Assembly: GCA_026413765.1 (NCBI GenBank)
Contig: JAOAKI010000008.1
Coordinates: 1-38,050 of the forward strand
Source of the DNA: Microcaldota archaeon
GTDB taxonomy: Archaea; Micrarchaeota; Micrarchaeia; Anstonellales; Anstonellaceae
Direction of reading: 5' to 3'
Length of the DNA stretch: 38,050 bases
Part shown: positions 30,596-38,050 of the stretch, piece after piece
Numbering within the stretch: the first letter of the stretch is position 1
Layout of the letters: every line of letters starts with the position of its first letter
Made by a program: the position numbers and the translations under genes
Notes under the pieces: generated by a model
Told to the model about the DNA's origin: nothing
Seen by the model: only the letters and a program-made list of their open reading frames with translations
Database searches by the model: none

Positions 30596-31576
30596 TCACC
30601 TCTTATTGGCATGCTGCCTTGCAACCTTTGCAATCCCTTCTGCATCAAGGCCGTGCTTTGATAGCACCTGCTGCCCTGGCCCGGATTCTCCAAACGACAT
30701 TTGCACTCCATGCCTTATCACTGGCACTGGGTAAGAGCAGGAAAGCGCCTCGCAAACAGCGCTTCCAAGCCCGCCTTTGACCTGGTGGTCCTCGACGGTG
30801 ACGATTGCGCCGCAATGTCGTGCGAGTTTTTCAAGCGCAGCAGCATCAGGATGTGAAATTGTGTGCATGTTTGCAACTGCCACAGAGATCCCCTCTTTCT
30901 CCAGAATCGAGGATGCGACAAGCGAGGGGAAAACCATGTTGCCTGTCGCAACGATCGCCAAATCGCTGCCATCGCAAAGCAAATTCAATTTCCCAAGCTC
31001 AAATGGCGTTTCTTCCGAGGTAAATATCGGCAGCTTGCCTCTTGTGCAGCGTATGTAAAATGGACCCGGCGTCTTCCAGGCGGCAAAAACTGCTTTATAT
31101 GCCTCATTGTAGTCGCATGGGCAAATTACCGTCATGTTAGGCAGACAGCGCATGAGCGCCAAGTCTTCAAGCATTTGGTGGGTTGCGCCATCCTCGCCTA
31201 CGTCAAGGCCGGCATGCGAACCTTCAATCTTCACATTCGCTTCGCCATAACATATGGTTGTCCTTATCTGCTCCCAGTTCCTGCCCGGGCAGAAAGCCGC
31301 AAATGCCCCAATAAAGACTGTCTTGCCGCTATAGCCAAGCCCGGCGGCAACCGATGCCAAGTTTTGCTCTGCGACACCCACATTGAAGAACCGGTTCGGG
31401 AATTTCGAGGCAAATTTCGAAAGCTGCACCGAGCCGGCAACGTCGGCAGAAAGCGCAACAACGTTTTGGTCAAGCTCGCCTATTTTCGCAACCGCATCCC
31501 CGAAAGCCTCGCGGGTGGCAGCAGAAGCAAGAGGGCCGAAGATGTCCTTTAGGTGCATCTCTTGAACAAAGTTCAT
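30596..31576 (-). CDS. Transketolase, C-terminal subunit
   Basis: The 326-residue pyrimidine-binding and C-terminal domains of a split transketolase. Motifs are LSADVAGSVQ, FFNVGVAEQNLASVAAGLGY with the catalytic Glu that activates TPP, SHAGLDVGEDGATHQMLEDL, YIRCTRGKLP and the C-terminal VEDHQVKGGLGSAVCEAL. It overlaps the N-terminal subunit gene by 4 bases (ATGA) and precedes transaldolase by 4 bases, so all three are tightly coupled. Confidence 0.95.
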   Translation of the reverse strand: MNFVQEMHLKDIFGPLASAATREAFGDAVAKIGELDQNVVALSADVAGSVQLSKFASKFPNRFFNVGVAEQNLASVAAGLGYSGKTVFIGAFAAFCPGRNWEQIRTTICYGEANVKIEGSHAGLDVGEDGATHQMLEDLALMRCLPNMTVICPCDYNEAYKAVFAAWKTPGPFYIRCTRGKLPIFTSEETPFELGKLNLLCDGSDLAIVATGNMVFPSLVASSILEKEGISVAVANMHTISHPDAAALEKLARHCGAIVTVEDHQVKGGLGSAVCEALSCSYPVPVIRHGVQMSFGESGPGQQVLSKHGLDAEGIAKVARQHANKR

Positions 31577-32427
31577 AATTCCGCCTCGATGATTTTCCTT
31601 TCTGCCGCCAGCTCTTCAAGAGCTTGCCTTGCCTCTTCTGCCTTTGGGGCTTTGCCGTGCCACTCGTGCTTGTTTTGGGCAAATGAAACGCCTTTTCCAG
31701 GAGTAGTGTATGCGACAATCATTGTTGGCTTTCCTTTGGTTTGCTTTGCTTTAGCCAAAGCAGAGATGATCTGCTGGTAATCGTGGCCGTTTATTGAGAT
31801 TGCGTTCCATCCGAATGCGCGGTATTTTTCTGCCAAATCCCCAAGCGGCATGACTTGCTCGGTGTTTCCGTCAATTTGGATATAATTCCTGTCACATATC
31901 GCGACAAGATTGTCAAGACCATATTTTGCGGCAAACATCACTGCTTCCCAGGTGGCGCCTTCCTGGTGCTCGCCATCCGAAGTTATGCAATAAACCCGAA
32001 AGCCTGCGCTGTCGAGCCTGCCGGCAAGCGCAATCCCGCATGCGATCGCGAGCCCTTCGCCAAGAGGGCCTGAAGAAGTCTCAACAGGAAGCCAGTGCCT
32101 GCTTGGATGGCCCTGAAAAGGAGAGCCAAGCTTCCTCAAAGAGAGTGTTTCTTCGACCCGAAAGAATCCTGCGCGAGCCATTGCCGCATAAAGGATTGGG
32201 GCACAGTGCCCATTGGAAAGGACAAGCCGGTCGCGCATTGGGTCAGAAGGGTTGCTTGGGTCATAGTGCATTTCATGGAAATAAAGGACTGAAAAAATGT
32301 CTGCAAGCCCAAGCGGGCCGGCGGTATGGCCCGAGCCTGCAGCGGCAAGCATCCTGATGACATCGCAGCGGAGAGTGTTTGCCATGAGCTTGAGCTCTTT
32401 GATTGAGTTTAGCCTTAAAGGTGGCAC
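31573..32427 (-). CDS. Transketolase, N-terminal (TPP-binding) subunit
   Basis: A 284-residue TPP pyrophosphate-binding half. Motifs are AAGSGHTAGPLGLADI, RDRLVLSNGHCAPILYA, QGHPSRHWLPVETSSGPLGEGLAIA and the metal/TPP motif SDGEHQEGATWEAVMFAA ... ICDRNYIQIDG. The first residue of the GDG motif is Ser instead of Gly. The GTG at 32427 follows GGGAGGTTATC, a strong Shine-Dalgarno. It heads the transketolase-transaldolase-cca run. Confidence 0.95.
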   Translation of the reverse strand: MPPLRLNSIKELKLMANTLRCDVIRMLAAAGSGHTAGPLGLADIFSVLYFHEMHYDPSNPSDPMRDRLVLSNGHCAPILYAAMARAGFFRVEETLSLRKLGSPFQGHPSRHWLPVETSSGPLGEGLAIACGIALAGRLDSAGFRVYCITSDGEHQEGATWEAVMFAAKYGLDNLVAICDRNYIQIDGNTEQVMPLGDLAEKYRAFGWNAISINGHDYQQIISALAKAKQTKGKPTMIVAYTTPGKGVSFAQNKHEWHGKAPKAEEARQALEELAAERKIIEAEL

Positions 32428-32479
32428 TTTGATAACCTCCCATCACCAAATTTGTAAGGCAAGTTTTATAATCAGAGCT

Positions 32480-33124
32480 TCAAGCAGATGAATGCGCAGA
32501 GAGCGCATCCTGCAAAAGCTCTTCTATCGCTTTTTTTGGGTCTGGCTTGGAAAATATCGCGGATGCCGCAGCAAACATTGTTGCGCCTGCCTTTGCGGCA
32601 CGCCTGACTGTTCCAACCTCCACGCCTCCATCAATCTCGACTTTTGCGCCAGCCAAAGAAAGCTCCTTTATCTTCGGCTCCATTGACGCAAGGTATTTTT
32701 GTCCAGAAAAGCCTGGATAGACCGTCATCACAAGGACGTGGGAAATTTGGCCTAAGTAAGGGATGGCTGCTTGCGCAGGAGTATCAGGCGAGAGTGCAAG
32801 CGCTGCCTTGCCCCCAAGCTTTCTTATTTGCGAAATTGCCGAGCCAATGTCCTCCAATGCTTCAACGTGAACTTCGTATATAGCGCCTTTGTGACTTATC
32901 TTCTTGACAAAATCAAGCGGGTCTTCGACCATCAGATGGTATTGCGCCTCCAAGCCAGAAGGGATAGGGGGAAAAAATGCGGGGTCAAGCGTTTTGTTTC
33001 GGACGAACTTGCCATCCATTACATCTATCTGTATCCGCTTCACATACGGCTGGACAAGGCGGACTTTGGCTTCAAAGTCTTCTTTGGTATAAGAAAGAAT
33101 TGCAGGAATTATTTCTATGCCCAT
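32480..33124 (-). CDS. rpe: Ribulose-phosphate 3-epimerase family
   Basis: Interconverts ribulose-5-phosphate and xylulose-5-phosphate, supplying transketolase. The 214-residue TIM barrel has IPAILSYTKEDF, QIDVMDGKFVRNKTLDP, YHLMVEDPLDFV, VLVMTVYPGFSGQKYL and KVEIDGGV. The usual metal-ligand HxD reads Gln-Ile-Asp (Gln32, Asp34), and the usual NPGFGGQ reads YPGFSGQ. His63 and the Asp in EIDGGV are kept. The ATG at 33124 is preferred over ATG 33145: it starts the family N-terminus and lies 5 bases after the thpR stop. Either metal binding is altered or the substrate is a related ketose phosphate. Confidence 0.82.
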   Translation of the reverse strand: MGIEIIPAILSYTKEDFEAKVRLVQPYVKRIQIDVMDGKFVRNKTLDPAFFPPIPSGLEAQYHLMVEDPLDFVKKISHKGAIYEVHVEALEDIGSAISQIRKLGGKAALALSPDTPAQAAIPYLGQISHVLVMTVYPGFSGQKYLASMEPKIKELSLAGAKVEIDGGVEVGTVRRAAKAGATMFAAASAIFSKPDPKKAIEELLQDALSAHSSA

Positions 33125-33129
33125 CGATT

Positions 33130-33663
33130 TCACTGCTTTTTGCATGCAAAATATTCTTTTATATTTTCGTATATTGGGCCAGGCGGGGTGAGCCTGCTTT
33201 TGATAAGGAAAAAAGATTCAACGCGGAATGAGATGGAAAATGGCGGTTGGCTCAAAAAATCCTGTATGTCGGCTGCAGATTTTGGCGCCCTTGCGACTGT
33301 CAAATGCAATTTGAAATCCTCTTTTGGAAGACCAAGGAAAGAGAGCGCAGAGCTGACCTTTTTGGCAAGCTCCTCTGCCTCTCTTGAAATTCCTCCCACC
33401 CAGATTGCCTTTGGGAAAAAGGCGTTTGGGAAAGCGCCTACAGTAGAAAGAGAAAGCTCAAAGCTATCAAAAGATACGCCTTGGAGAGCATCCGCTACCT
33501 TCTGCGCATCCTTTTCGCCAACTTCCCCAATGAATTTCAACGTTATGTGCAGGTTTTCTGGCGGGACGAGCTTTACTCCTAGCGCATCTTTAAGCGGAAG
33601 ACATACCCTTTGCAATTCTGGGATTGCGGAGGGTGGCGGTCTTATTGCAACGAAAAGCCGCAT
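33130..33663 (-). CDS. thpR: RNA 2',3'-cyclic phosphodiesterase (2'-5' RNA ligase family)
   Basis: A 177-residue 2H phosphoesterase with both HxTx motifs: His39-Ile-Thr41 in NLHITLKFIGEV and His120-Leu-Thr122 in FKLHLTVARAPK. The N-terminal MRLFVAIRPP is typical of the archaeal family. Members act on RNA 2',3'-cyclic or 2'-5' bonds; the physiological substrate is generally unclear. A TTTTAAAT-type box centred 27 bases before the ATG suggests a leaderless start, and rpe follows in the same direction after 5 bases. Confidence 0.93.
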   Translation of the reverse strand: MRLFVAIRPPPSAIPELQRVCLPLKDALGVKLVPPENLHITLKFIGEVGEKDAQKVADALQGVSFDSFELSLSTVGAFPNAFFPKAIWVGGISREAEELAKKVSSALSFLGLPKEDFKLHLTVARAPKSAADIQDFLSQPPFSISFRVESFFLIKSRLTPPGPIYENIKEYFACKKQ

Positions 33664-33742
33664 AAGCGAAGTTAGGCGTTTGCAAATTTAAAATAGTTGA
33701 CAGAGCAGATAAAAATAAAAGGAATGAAAGCAAATTTCATCC

Positions 33743-34090
33743 ATGGCTGACTATATTGGCATTCTGAATATGGTGCTGAAAATAGCAAACATTGGCATTG
33801 CTGCCTATTTGATTTGGCTTGTGACCAGAATGTACTTGAGCGACAGAGGGGGCTCTTTTTCCAATTCCCTCAAGATAATGCTTGTTGCGCTGCTTCTTTT
33901 TTTCAGCGCAGAGTTTGCGTCGACTTTCCGCTTGATTGACCAGGAAACCCAAAAAACAATCGATTCGCTTTTTTTCTTTGTATTTTTGCTTTTGCTTTTG
34001 CTGGCATTGATCAAAATTAGGCACAGTGGCCTTGCCCACGACCATTTGGTGAAAAAGAAGCTGAAGGCAAAGATTGTGGATGTTGAATAG
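33743..34090 (+). CDS. Small three-TM membrane protein
   Basis: A 115-residue protein with three hydrophobic helices (about 8-26, 42-60 and 74-92) and a basic cytosolic tail (HLVKKKLKAKIVD). No family recognised. An ATAAAAATAAAA element is centred about 27 bases before the ATG. It precedes tatD by 3 bases and is likely cotranscribed with it and the NYN gene. Confidence 0.65.
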   Translation: MADYIGILNMVLKIANIGIAAYLIWLVTRMYLSDRGGSFSNSLKIMLVALLLFFSAEFASTFRLIDQETQKTIDSLFFFVFLLLLLLALIKIRHSGLAHDHLVKKKLKAKIVDVE

Positions 34091-34093
34091 CGG

Positions 34094-34834
34094 TTGATTT
34101 CCTTGGCAGAATACCGTTTTGCGGACGCGCATTGCCATCTTGATTCGTGCATCTGCCTAATCCCGGCAGACATGCTGATAATCAGCTGCGGGACTTCGCA
34201 CCAAACAAACGTCAAAAACGCAAAACTTGCAGCTGCTCACGAAAACGTCTACCTTTGCGCAGGCATCTCTCCGCAAGAGGCAATGAAGCACCCAAACATC
34301 AAGATAAAGCTGGCGGAGTGGGAAGAGGCAATACAAAAAGAGATTGCAGGGTGCGGGAAGTTGGTTGGGATTGGCGAGATAGGGCTGGACTATTATTGGG
34401 CAAAGACGCAAGAGGAACGGTTTTTGCAGCACGAATGCTTCATTTCGCAGCTGCAGCTTGCAGAAAGGCTTGGGCTGCCTGCGGTGGTGCATTCAAGAAA
34501 CGCTGAAAAGGAATGCATCGAGATTCTTGAGAACTTCAATCTCGACTATCTCTTGCACTGCTATTCTGGAGATGCAGAGCTGGGAAAGCATGCGACCGCA
34601 AAAAGAGGATGGATTTCGGTCCCGCCGCTGAGAAGCAAAAGAAGGATCGAGATGGTGTCCCAGCTGCCGACTGAAAAGCTATTGGCAGAATCCGATGCCC
34701 CTGGCATAGGTAGCGAGCCTGCGGATGCGGCTGAAGCAATAAAAATAATTGCGGACGCAAAAAAGCTGCCTGAAGAAGAGGCAAGGAGGGCGACGCTTAC
34801 CAATACTGCTAAATTCTTCCGGATAAAAAGGTGA
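34094..34834 (+). CDS. TatD-like metal-dependent hydrolase
   Basis: A 246-residue TIM-barrel hydrolase. Motifs are ADAHCHLD (His13, His15), GIGEIGLDYYW (metal Glu), LPAVVHSRNAEKECIEIL, LLHCYSGDAELGKHA and LLAESDAPGI (metal Asp). TatD proteins act as 3'-5' DNases or related phosphoesterases. A TTG at 34094 or 34103 begins translation; neither has a clear Shine-Dalgarno. Its end overlaps the possible GTG start of the NYN gene by 4 bases. Confidence 0.9.
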   Translation: MISLAEYRFADAHCHLDSCICLIPADMLIISCGTSHQTNVKNAKLAAAHENVYLCAGISPQEAMKHPNIKIKLAEWEEAIQKEIAGCGKLVGIGEIGLDYYWAKTQEERFLQHECFISQLQLAERLGLPAVVHSRNAEKECIEILENFNLDYLLHCYSGDAELGKHATAKRGWISVPPLRSKRRIEMVSQLPTEKLLAESDAPGIGSEPADAAEAIKIIADAKKLPEEEARRATLTNTAKFFRIKR

Positions 34835-34839
34835 GTCTT

Positions 34840-35310
34840 ATGTGCGCAGGAAATATGCTTGACAAAATAAAGTCCATCCTGCAAAGGAAAAAGAAGGACC
34901 GGAACATAGCTTTGCTGATTGATGGACCAAACGTGATAAGAAAGGACGTGAGGCTTGATTTGGTCCAAGTGAGAAAAAGTGTCGAGCAATATGGGCAAAT
35001 AAAAGTGGCGAAAATATTTTTGGACCAGTACGCCTCAGACAAGTTGATTGAAGCGATGACAAACCAAGGCTATGAGCCGATAATAACGACAGGCGATGTA
35101 GATGTGACAATGGCGGTTGAGGCGATGGTGCAAGTCTACAACCCGCATATTCAGGCAATTGCGCTGATGACCCGCGATATTGATTTCCGGCCTGTGCTGG
35201 TGAAGGCAAAAGAGCTGGGCAAGGAGACGATTGTAGTCGGAAGTGAGCCTGGCTTTTCGGTAGCCTTGAGGAACACTGCAGACATCGTGATTATTGCGCA
35301 GCAAAGGTAA
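34840..35310 (+). CDS. NYN-domain (LabA/DUF88-like, PIN-related) putative nuclease
   Basis: A 156-residue protein with IALLIDGPNVIRKD (first Asp of the PIN-like site), TTGDVDVTMAVEAMVQ (Asp pair), ALMTRDIDFRPVLVKAKELG (DxDF with Asp) and VALRNTADIVI. These match the archaeal NYN family of putative metal-dependent RNases. The ATG at 34840 follows AAGGTGAG and is preferred over GTG 34831. It is translationally linked to tatD. RNA processing is likely but the target is unknown. Confidence 0.87.
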   Translation: MCAGNMLDKIKSILQRKKKDRNIALLIDGPNVIRKDVRLDLVQVRKSVEQYGQIKVAKIFLDQYASDKLIEAMTNQGYEPIITTGDVDVTMAVEAMVQVYNPHIQAIALMTRDIDFRPVLVKAKELGKETIVVGSEPGFSVALRNTADIVIIAQQR

Positions 35311-35312
35311 GC

Positions 35313-35750
35313 CTAGAGCGCCTCAAGAAAGCTGATGACCTCTTTGTCGTGCTTTGCAGGGTCTACAGTCATGAAAGATTTGAGCAGGCGCCCATCTTTC
35401 CCAATGATGAATGTGCATCTTGAAACGTTCCCGTTTTTTATTGCTCCAAACTTTGTGGCAACTTCTTTTTTGGTGTCTGAAAGAAGAGGGAATGGCAGCG
35501 AATATTTTTTTGCAAAATTTGAATGAGACTGGACACTGTCTGCCGAAACTCCGACCACTTGCGCCCCCAGCTTTTTGATTTTCTCATAGCTGTCTCGGAA
35601 ATTGCATGCTTCGGTAGTGCAGCCGGGCGTGTCATCTTTTGGATAAAAATACAGCACGACCGCCTTATCCTTGAAATCAGAAAGCCTTACCATCTTGCCC
35701 GACTGGTCAGGGAGAACAAAATCAGGCACTTTTTGGCCAACCGAAACCAT
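35313..35750 (-). CDS. bcp: Peroxiredoxin, Bcp/PrxQ type
   Basis: Reduces hydrogen and organic peroxides using thiols. The 145-residue product carries DDTPGCTTEACNFRD with peroxidatic Cys44 and resolving Cys49, spaced as in two-Cys Bcp proteins, plus FPLLSDTKKEVATKFGA and TFIIGKDGRL. The ATG at 35750 follows a GGTGGTGCG site and matches the family N-terminus. Its end is only 2 bases from the convergent NYN gene. Confidence 0.95.
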   Translation of the reverse strand: MVSVGQKVPDFVLPDQSGKMVRLSDFKDKAVVLYFYPKDDTPGCTTEACNFRDSYEKIKKLGAQVVGVSADSVQSHSNFAKKYSLPFPLLSDTKKEVATKFGAIKNGNVSRCTFIIGKDGRLLKSFMTVDPAKHDKEVISFLEAL

Positions 35751-35813
35751 CGCACCACCAAAGCAAAAATACGCGAAGGCATTTTTGAACATTTATACCA
35801 AAATTTGGGAGTT

Positions 35814-37517
35814 TCAGCACGAGTAGATGAAAGTGAGGTGGCTTCTGGATTTTTGGTCCAGCCTGCAATAGCCATATCGCTCAAATTGGACGATTGCTCC
35901 TTGCGGAAGCTCGATGCAAGAAGGCTCGCAAAAGCCGCTTTGCTCCTGGAGGCTGTCTTGTCTGAAATTGCCCTCATCGTCAAAGAGAGCGCCGGGCTTC
36001 TGCACAATGCAACTTACTGCCCCCTCGAATGGAACCCATTGGATTTTCTTTTCGACTTCGCCAGTCTCTTCCTTGAAGGTTGCAATTAGCTTGTTGCTTT
36101 CTTTTTGCACCAGCTGCACATTGTAGAGGTCTTTCAAGCGGAACACCTCGCCTGGCTGGAGAGCTTTTGCATCCTCGCCAGAGATGTAGAATCGGCTGCC
36201 GACAATCAATGAGCGCGAGCCCAAGTCAATGTTGGGGTGGTTTTTGATAGCAACTCCGCGAGGACTGACATTTTCAATTTCAAGAAGGACTGGGTCTGGC
36301 ACAAAGAATCGCCTTTGCGCCTTGCGGTCAAGGAATTTCCTATTGAGCCAAAACAGCTTCTCATAACCTGGCTGGCTTTCAACTTTTGAAAGACCAAACT
36401 CCAAGACAAATTCGCGTATTGCTTCTGGCACTATGCCTCTCCTTCTCAATCCCGCCAACGTAGGAAGGCGAGGGTCAGAAAAGCCATCGACTTTGCCTTC
36501 CTGCACGAGCGGCAAAATAAGCCTCTTTGACACTGGCGCATTCTTTATCTCAAGCCGCGCAAACTCAATGAGTTGCGGCTTGCGCAAGCTGAGGGCGTCG
36601 AGGATCGCAAAATAAAGCTCATTTCTCAGCTCATATTCTTTTGTTCTCATGGCATGTGTGACGCCTTCAAGCGAATCCAAGATGGAGACAGAAAAATCAT
36701 AGGAAGGCCAGCAGCAATATTTGTCCTTTTGGCGGTAGTGCAGCTTCTTGACAATCCTAAACAGTGTGGGATCGCGCATCACAGTATTCTCAGATGACAT
36801 GTCGCCTGCAAAGCGCATGATCGCTTGCCCTTCATCAAAGAAGCCTTCTTTCATCTTCTCAAAAAGCTGCCGGTTTTCTTCTATCGTCCTTGACCTGCAT
36901 CCGCACGCAGTCTTTGATTCTCTGGACTTTTTGATTGCTTCTTGGCTGCAAGTGCAGATATAGGCTGCTTTTGCGGCAAGCAGCCTGTCTGCGTAATCGT
37001 AAAGGGCTGGCATATAGTCTGAAGTGTAGGATTCTTTGTCCCATTTTATCCCAAGCCAAGCAAGCCCTTCTTTTATTGCATCCACGAATTCTTGGCTTTC
37101 CTTTTCCGGATTGGTGTCATCAAAGCGCAAGATCATCTTTCCAGAATATTTCCTTGCGCATTCGAAATCCAGCCAAGCCGCCTTTGCATGGCCAATGTGA
37201 GGATAGCCTGATGGCTCAGGGGGAAAGCGGGTGACGACTTGGCCTTCGATGGCAAAAGGCAGGGCAAGCTCTTTCTTTTTCTCTTCCTCTTTTGCTTTGA
37301 ACTCGAACTTCGAAAGCTCTTGCTGGATTTGCTGCAAAGAAAGCATGTTCACTTTTTCAGCTTCTTGCGCAACAAGCCGAGCAACCTCTTTCATGTCGGA
37401 TTTTGCGGCTGGGTACTCTGCAACGACTTTGCCTATTATCTTGGAGGGCATTGCCTTTCCGTGGTCGGCGGCATTCTTTAGAGCATGCTTTCGAATTATC
37501 TCTTGCAAACTTGCCAT
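35814..37517 (-). CDS. gltX: Glutamyl-tRNA synthetase, archaeal type
   Basis: Charges tRNA-Glu. The 567-residue product has the archaeal/eukaryotic GluRS layout: helical N-terminal region (about 1-85), Rossmann core with FPPEPSGYPHIGHAKAAW (HIGH motif), RFDDTNPEKE, a Cys-rich site CTCSQ ... ACGCR likely binding zinc, PSYDFSVSILDSLEGVTHAMRTKEYE, and a KMSKS-type loop PVSKRLILPLV. The C-terminal half is the all-beta anticodon-binding domain of the archaeal class, not the helical bacterial one. The start is ATG 37517. Gln-tRNA would be made by a separate amidotransferase, not seen here. Confidence 0.95.
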   Translation of the reverse strand: MASLQEIIRKHALKNAADHGKAMPSKIIGKVVAEYPAAKSDMKEVARLVAQEAEKVNMLSLQQIQQELSKFEFKAKEEEKKKELALPFAIEGQVVTRFPPEPSGYPHIGHAKAAWLDFECARKYSGKMILRFDDTNPEKESQEFVDAIKEGLAWLGIKWDKESYTSDYMPALYDYADRLLAAKAAYICTCSQEAIKKSRESKTACGCRSRTIEENRQLFEKMKEGFFDEGQAIMRFAGDMSSENTVMRDPTLFRIVKKLHYRQKDKYCCWPSYDFSVSILDSLEGVTHAMRTKEYELRNELYFAILDALSLRKPQLIEFARLEIKNAPVSKRLILPLVQEGKVDGFSDPRLPTLAGLRRRGIVPEAIREFVLEFGLSKVESQPGYEKLFWLNRKFLDRKAQRRFFVPDPVLLEIENVSPRGVAIKNHPNIDLGSRSLIVGSRFYISGEDAKALQPGEVFRLKDLYNVQLVQKESNKLIATFKEETGEVEKKIQWVPFEGAVSCIVQKPGALFDDEGNFRQDSLQEQSGFCEPSCIELPQGAIVQFERYGYCRLDQKSRSHLTFIYSC

Positions 37518-37625
37518 ATTGCAATTAAGCAAAAAAGGGTTAAGAGGCTAACGCAAGCGCTATCTCTCTTGGCGGCTTTCCCAGTCAGCGTTCAGACAGC
37601 CAAAATTCAAGTGGGAGATATAGCT

Positions 37626-37700
37626 ATGGCAAAACGAGTCAGCTTCCGCAGGAGCAGTGGCGAGAAGATCACTTTTTACAGCACCCGCAAGCAGAAATAA
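37626..37700 (+). CDS. Possible 24-residue basic protein
   Basis: ATG 37626 is preceded by GGGAGATA at a good distance. The reading is MAKRVSFRRSSGEKITFYST then RKQK, nine basic residues and beta-prone. It lies in the 243-base gap between gltX and the IPP isomerase gene and diverges from gltX. It is too short for statistical support; the Shine-Dalgarno and ribosomal-protein-like composition are the only evidence. Confidence 0.3.
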   Translation: MAKRVSFRRSSGEKITFYSTRKQK

Positions 37701-37760
37701 TCGCATGCACTTGCCATAAAACAGCGCTGTCAGCTAGAGAAACTCTGCCAAGAAGCGCAG

Positions 37761-38050
37761 TTACTTTTCTGCATAAATTGAAGGATTGATGCCAGCCAGC
37801 CTCATCTCTTCTGCTGTCTTTCCTGTTATAAAAAGGCGCGCTTTTGAAAGCGCTGCCAAATCTTTTGAGCCGCAAAGAAGCATTGCGGTGCGAAGCTCGC
37901 TTTTCCAGACCGCAATTTCTTTTGCAGGGTCTTTTGAGCGGATGAATGGCAGCGCAGCGCCTGCATACGATGCCCCCAAAGCAATTGCTTTTGCGCAATC
38001 CAGCCCATTTCTTATTCCGCCGCTTGCAATCACTGGCAGAATCCTGCAGC
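37761..38050 (-). CDS. fni: Isopentenyl-diphosphate delta-isomerase type 2, C-terminal part
   Basis: The right edge cuts this gene; 95 C-terminal residues remain. LPVIASGGIRNGLDCAKAIA is the conserved phosphate/FMN-binding loop of type 2 isomerases, followed by LGASYAGAALPFI and a helical end with ELRTAMLLCGSKDLAAL. The enzyme interconverts IPP and DMAPP for archaeal lipid synthesis. The catalytic and most FMN-binding parts lie outside. Confidence 0.88.
   Translation of the reverse strand, partial: CRILPVIASGGIRNGLDCAKAIALGASYAGAALPFIRSKDPAKEIAVWKSELRTAMLLCGSKDLAALSKARLFITGKTAEEMRLAGINPSIYAEK

Noticed and set aside
37485-37625. N-terminal extension of the 24-residue frame back to 37485
   Set aside because: It overlaps the gltX start antisense and shows no protein-like sequence; the Shine-Dalgarno supports the internal ATG.
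1-38050. CRISPR arrays, insertion sequences, integrase or phage modules
   Set aside because: No regularly spaced repeats, transposase motifs or terminal inverted repeats were seen.

Overview
The window is archaeal and dense with genes. Archaeal marks are a Pth2-type peptidyl-tRNA hydrolase, a NurA nuclease, a class I CCA-adding enzyme, a ThpR-type RNA ligase, an archaeal-type glutamyl-tRNA synthetase, a type 2 isopentenyl-diphosphate isomerase, a TRAM-domain protein, a transketolase split into two subunits, tRNAs with bulge-helix-bulge introns, and A/T-rich TATA boxes. Short genes, overlapping ends, split enzymes and many secreted proteins of unknown family suggest a DPANN lineage such as Diapherotrites. 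That placement is inference; no 16S or marker set is present.

Layout. Bases 1-7520 (minus) are a cell-surface locus: a subtilisin-like protease running off the left edge, a TM-anchored protein with 21 consecutive glycines, a TM-anchored protein with a cell-wall-binding-repeat-2-like region, and a small secreted protein sharing a domain with the poly-glycine protein. Bases 7521-7840 are a non-coding gap ending in the promoter of a lone membrane protein with an internal 25-codon duplication (7841-8920). Bases 8954-14709 hold a zinc ribbon protein, GlmS, TRAM, NurA, Pth2 (divergent) and a glycogen debranching enzyme. Bases 14816-17364 (plus) hold two membrane-tethered thioredoxin-fold proteins with the same anchor and an inositol-monophosphatase-family enzyme. 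Bases 17355-24469 are mostly minus: an NHL-propeller/coiled-coil envelope protein with a membrane partner, malic enzyme, an NlpC/P60-like protein, unknown membrane proteins, a HAD phosphatase and two tiny overlapping genes. At 24714-24918 lie tRNA-Tyr and tRNA-Asp, both with introns. From 25035 follow Hsp20 with a double operator, a zinc peptidase, a PurD-like ATP-grasp enzyme, a Cys-rich surface protein, and a run cca - transaldolase - transketolase C - transketolase N - ribulose-phosphate epimerase - thpR. The right end holds a membrane protein, TatD, a NYN-domain protein, a Bcp peroxiredoxin, GluRS, a possible 24-residue protein and the end of IPP isomerase.

Metabolism. Transketolase, transaldolase and RPE give a non-oxidative pentose phosphate route; GlmS, debranching enzyme and malic enzyme add amino-sugar, glycogen and C3/C4 reactions. 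Cca and the tRNA genes fit together because neither tRNA encodes its CCA end.

Expression signals. Many genes that start a transcription unit have a TATA-like element centred about 27 bases before the start codon and no Shine-Dalgarno, which implies leaderless mRNAs. Operon-internal genes often have GAGGTGA/GGAGG-type sites. The strongest unexpected signals are a 19-base intron in the T-loop of tRNA-Asp with a perfect bulge-helix-bulge, and two identical-arm dyads flanking the Hsp20 TATA box.
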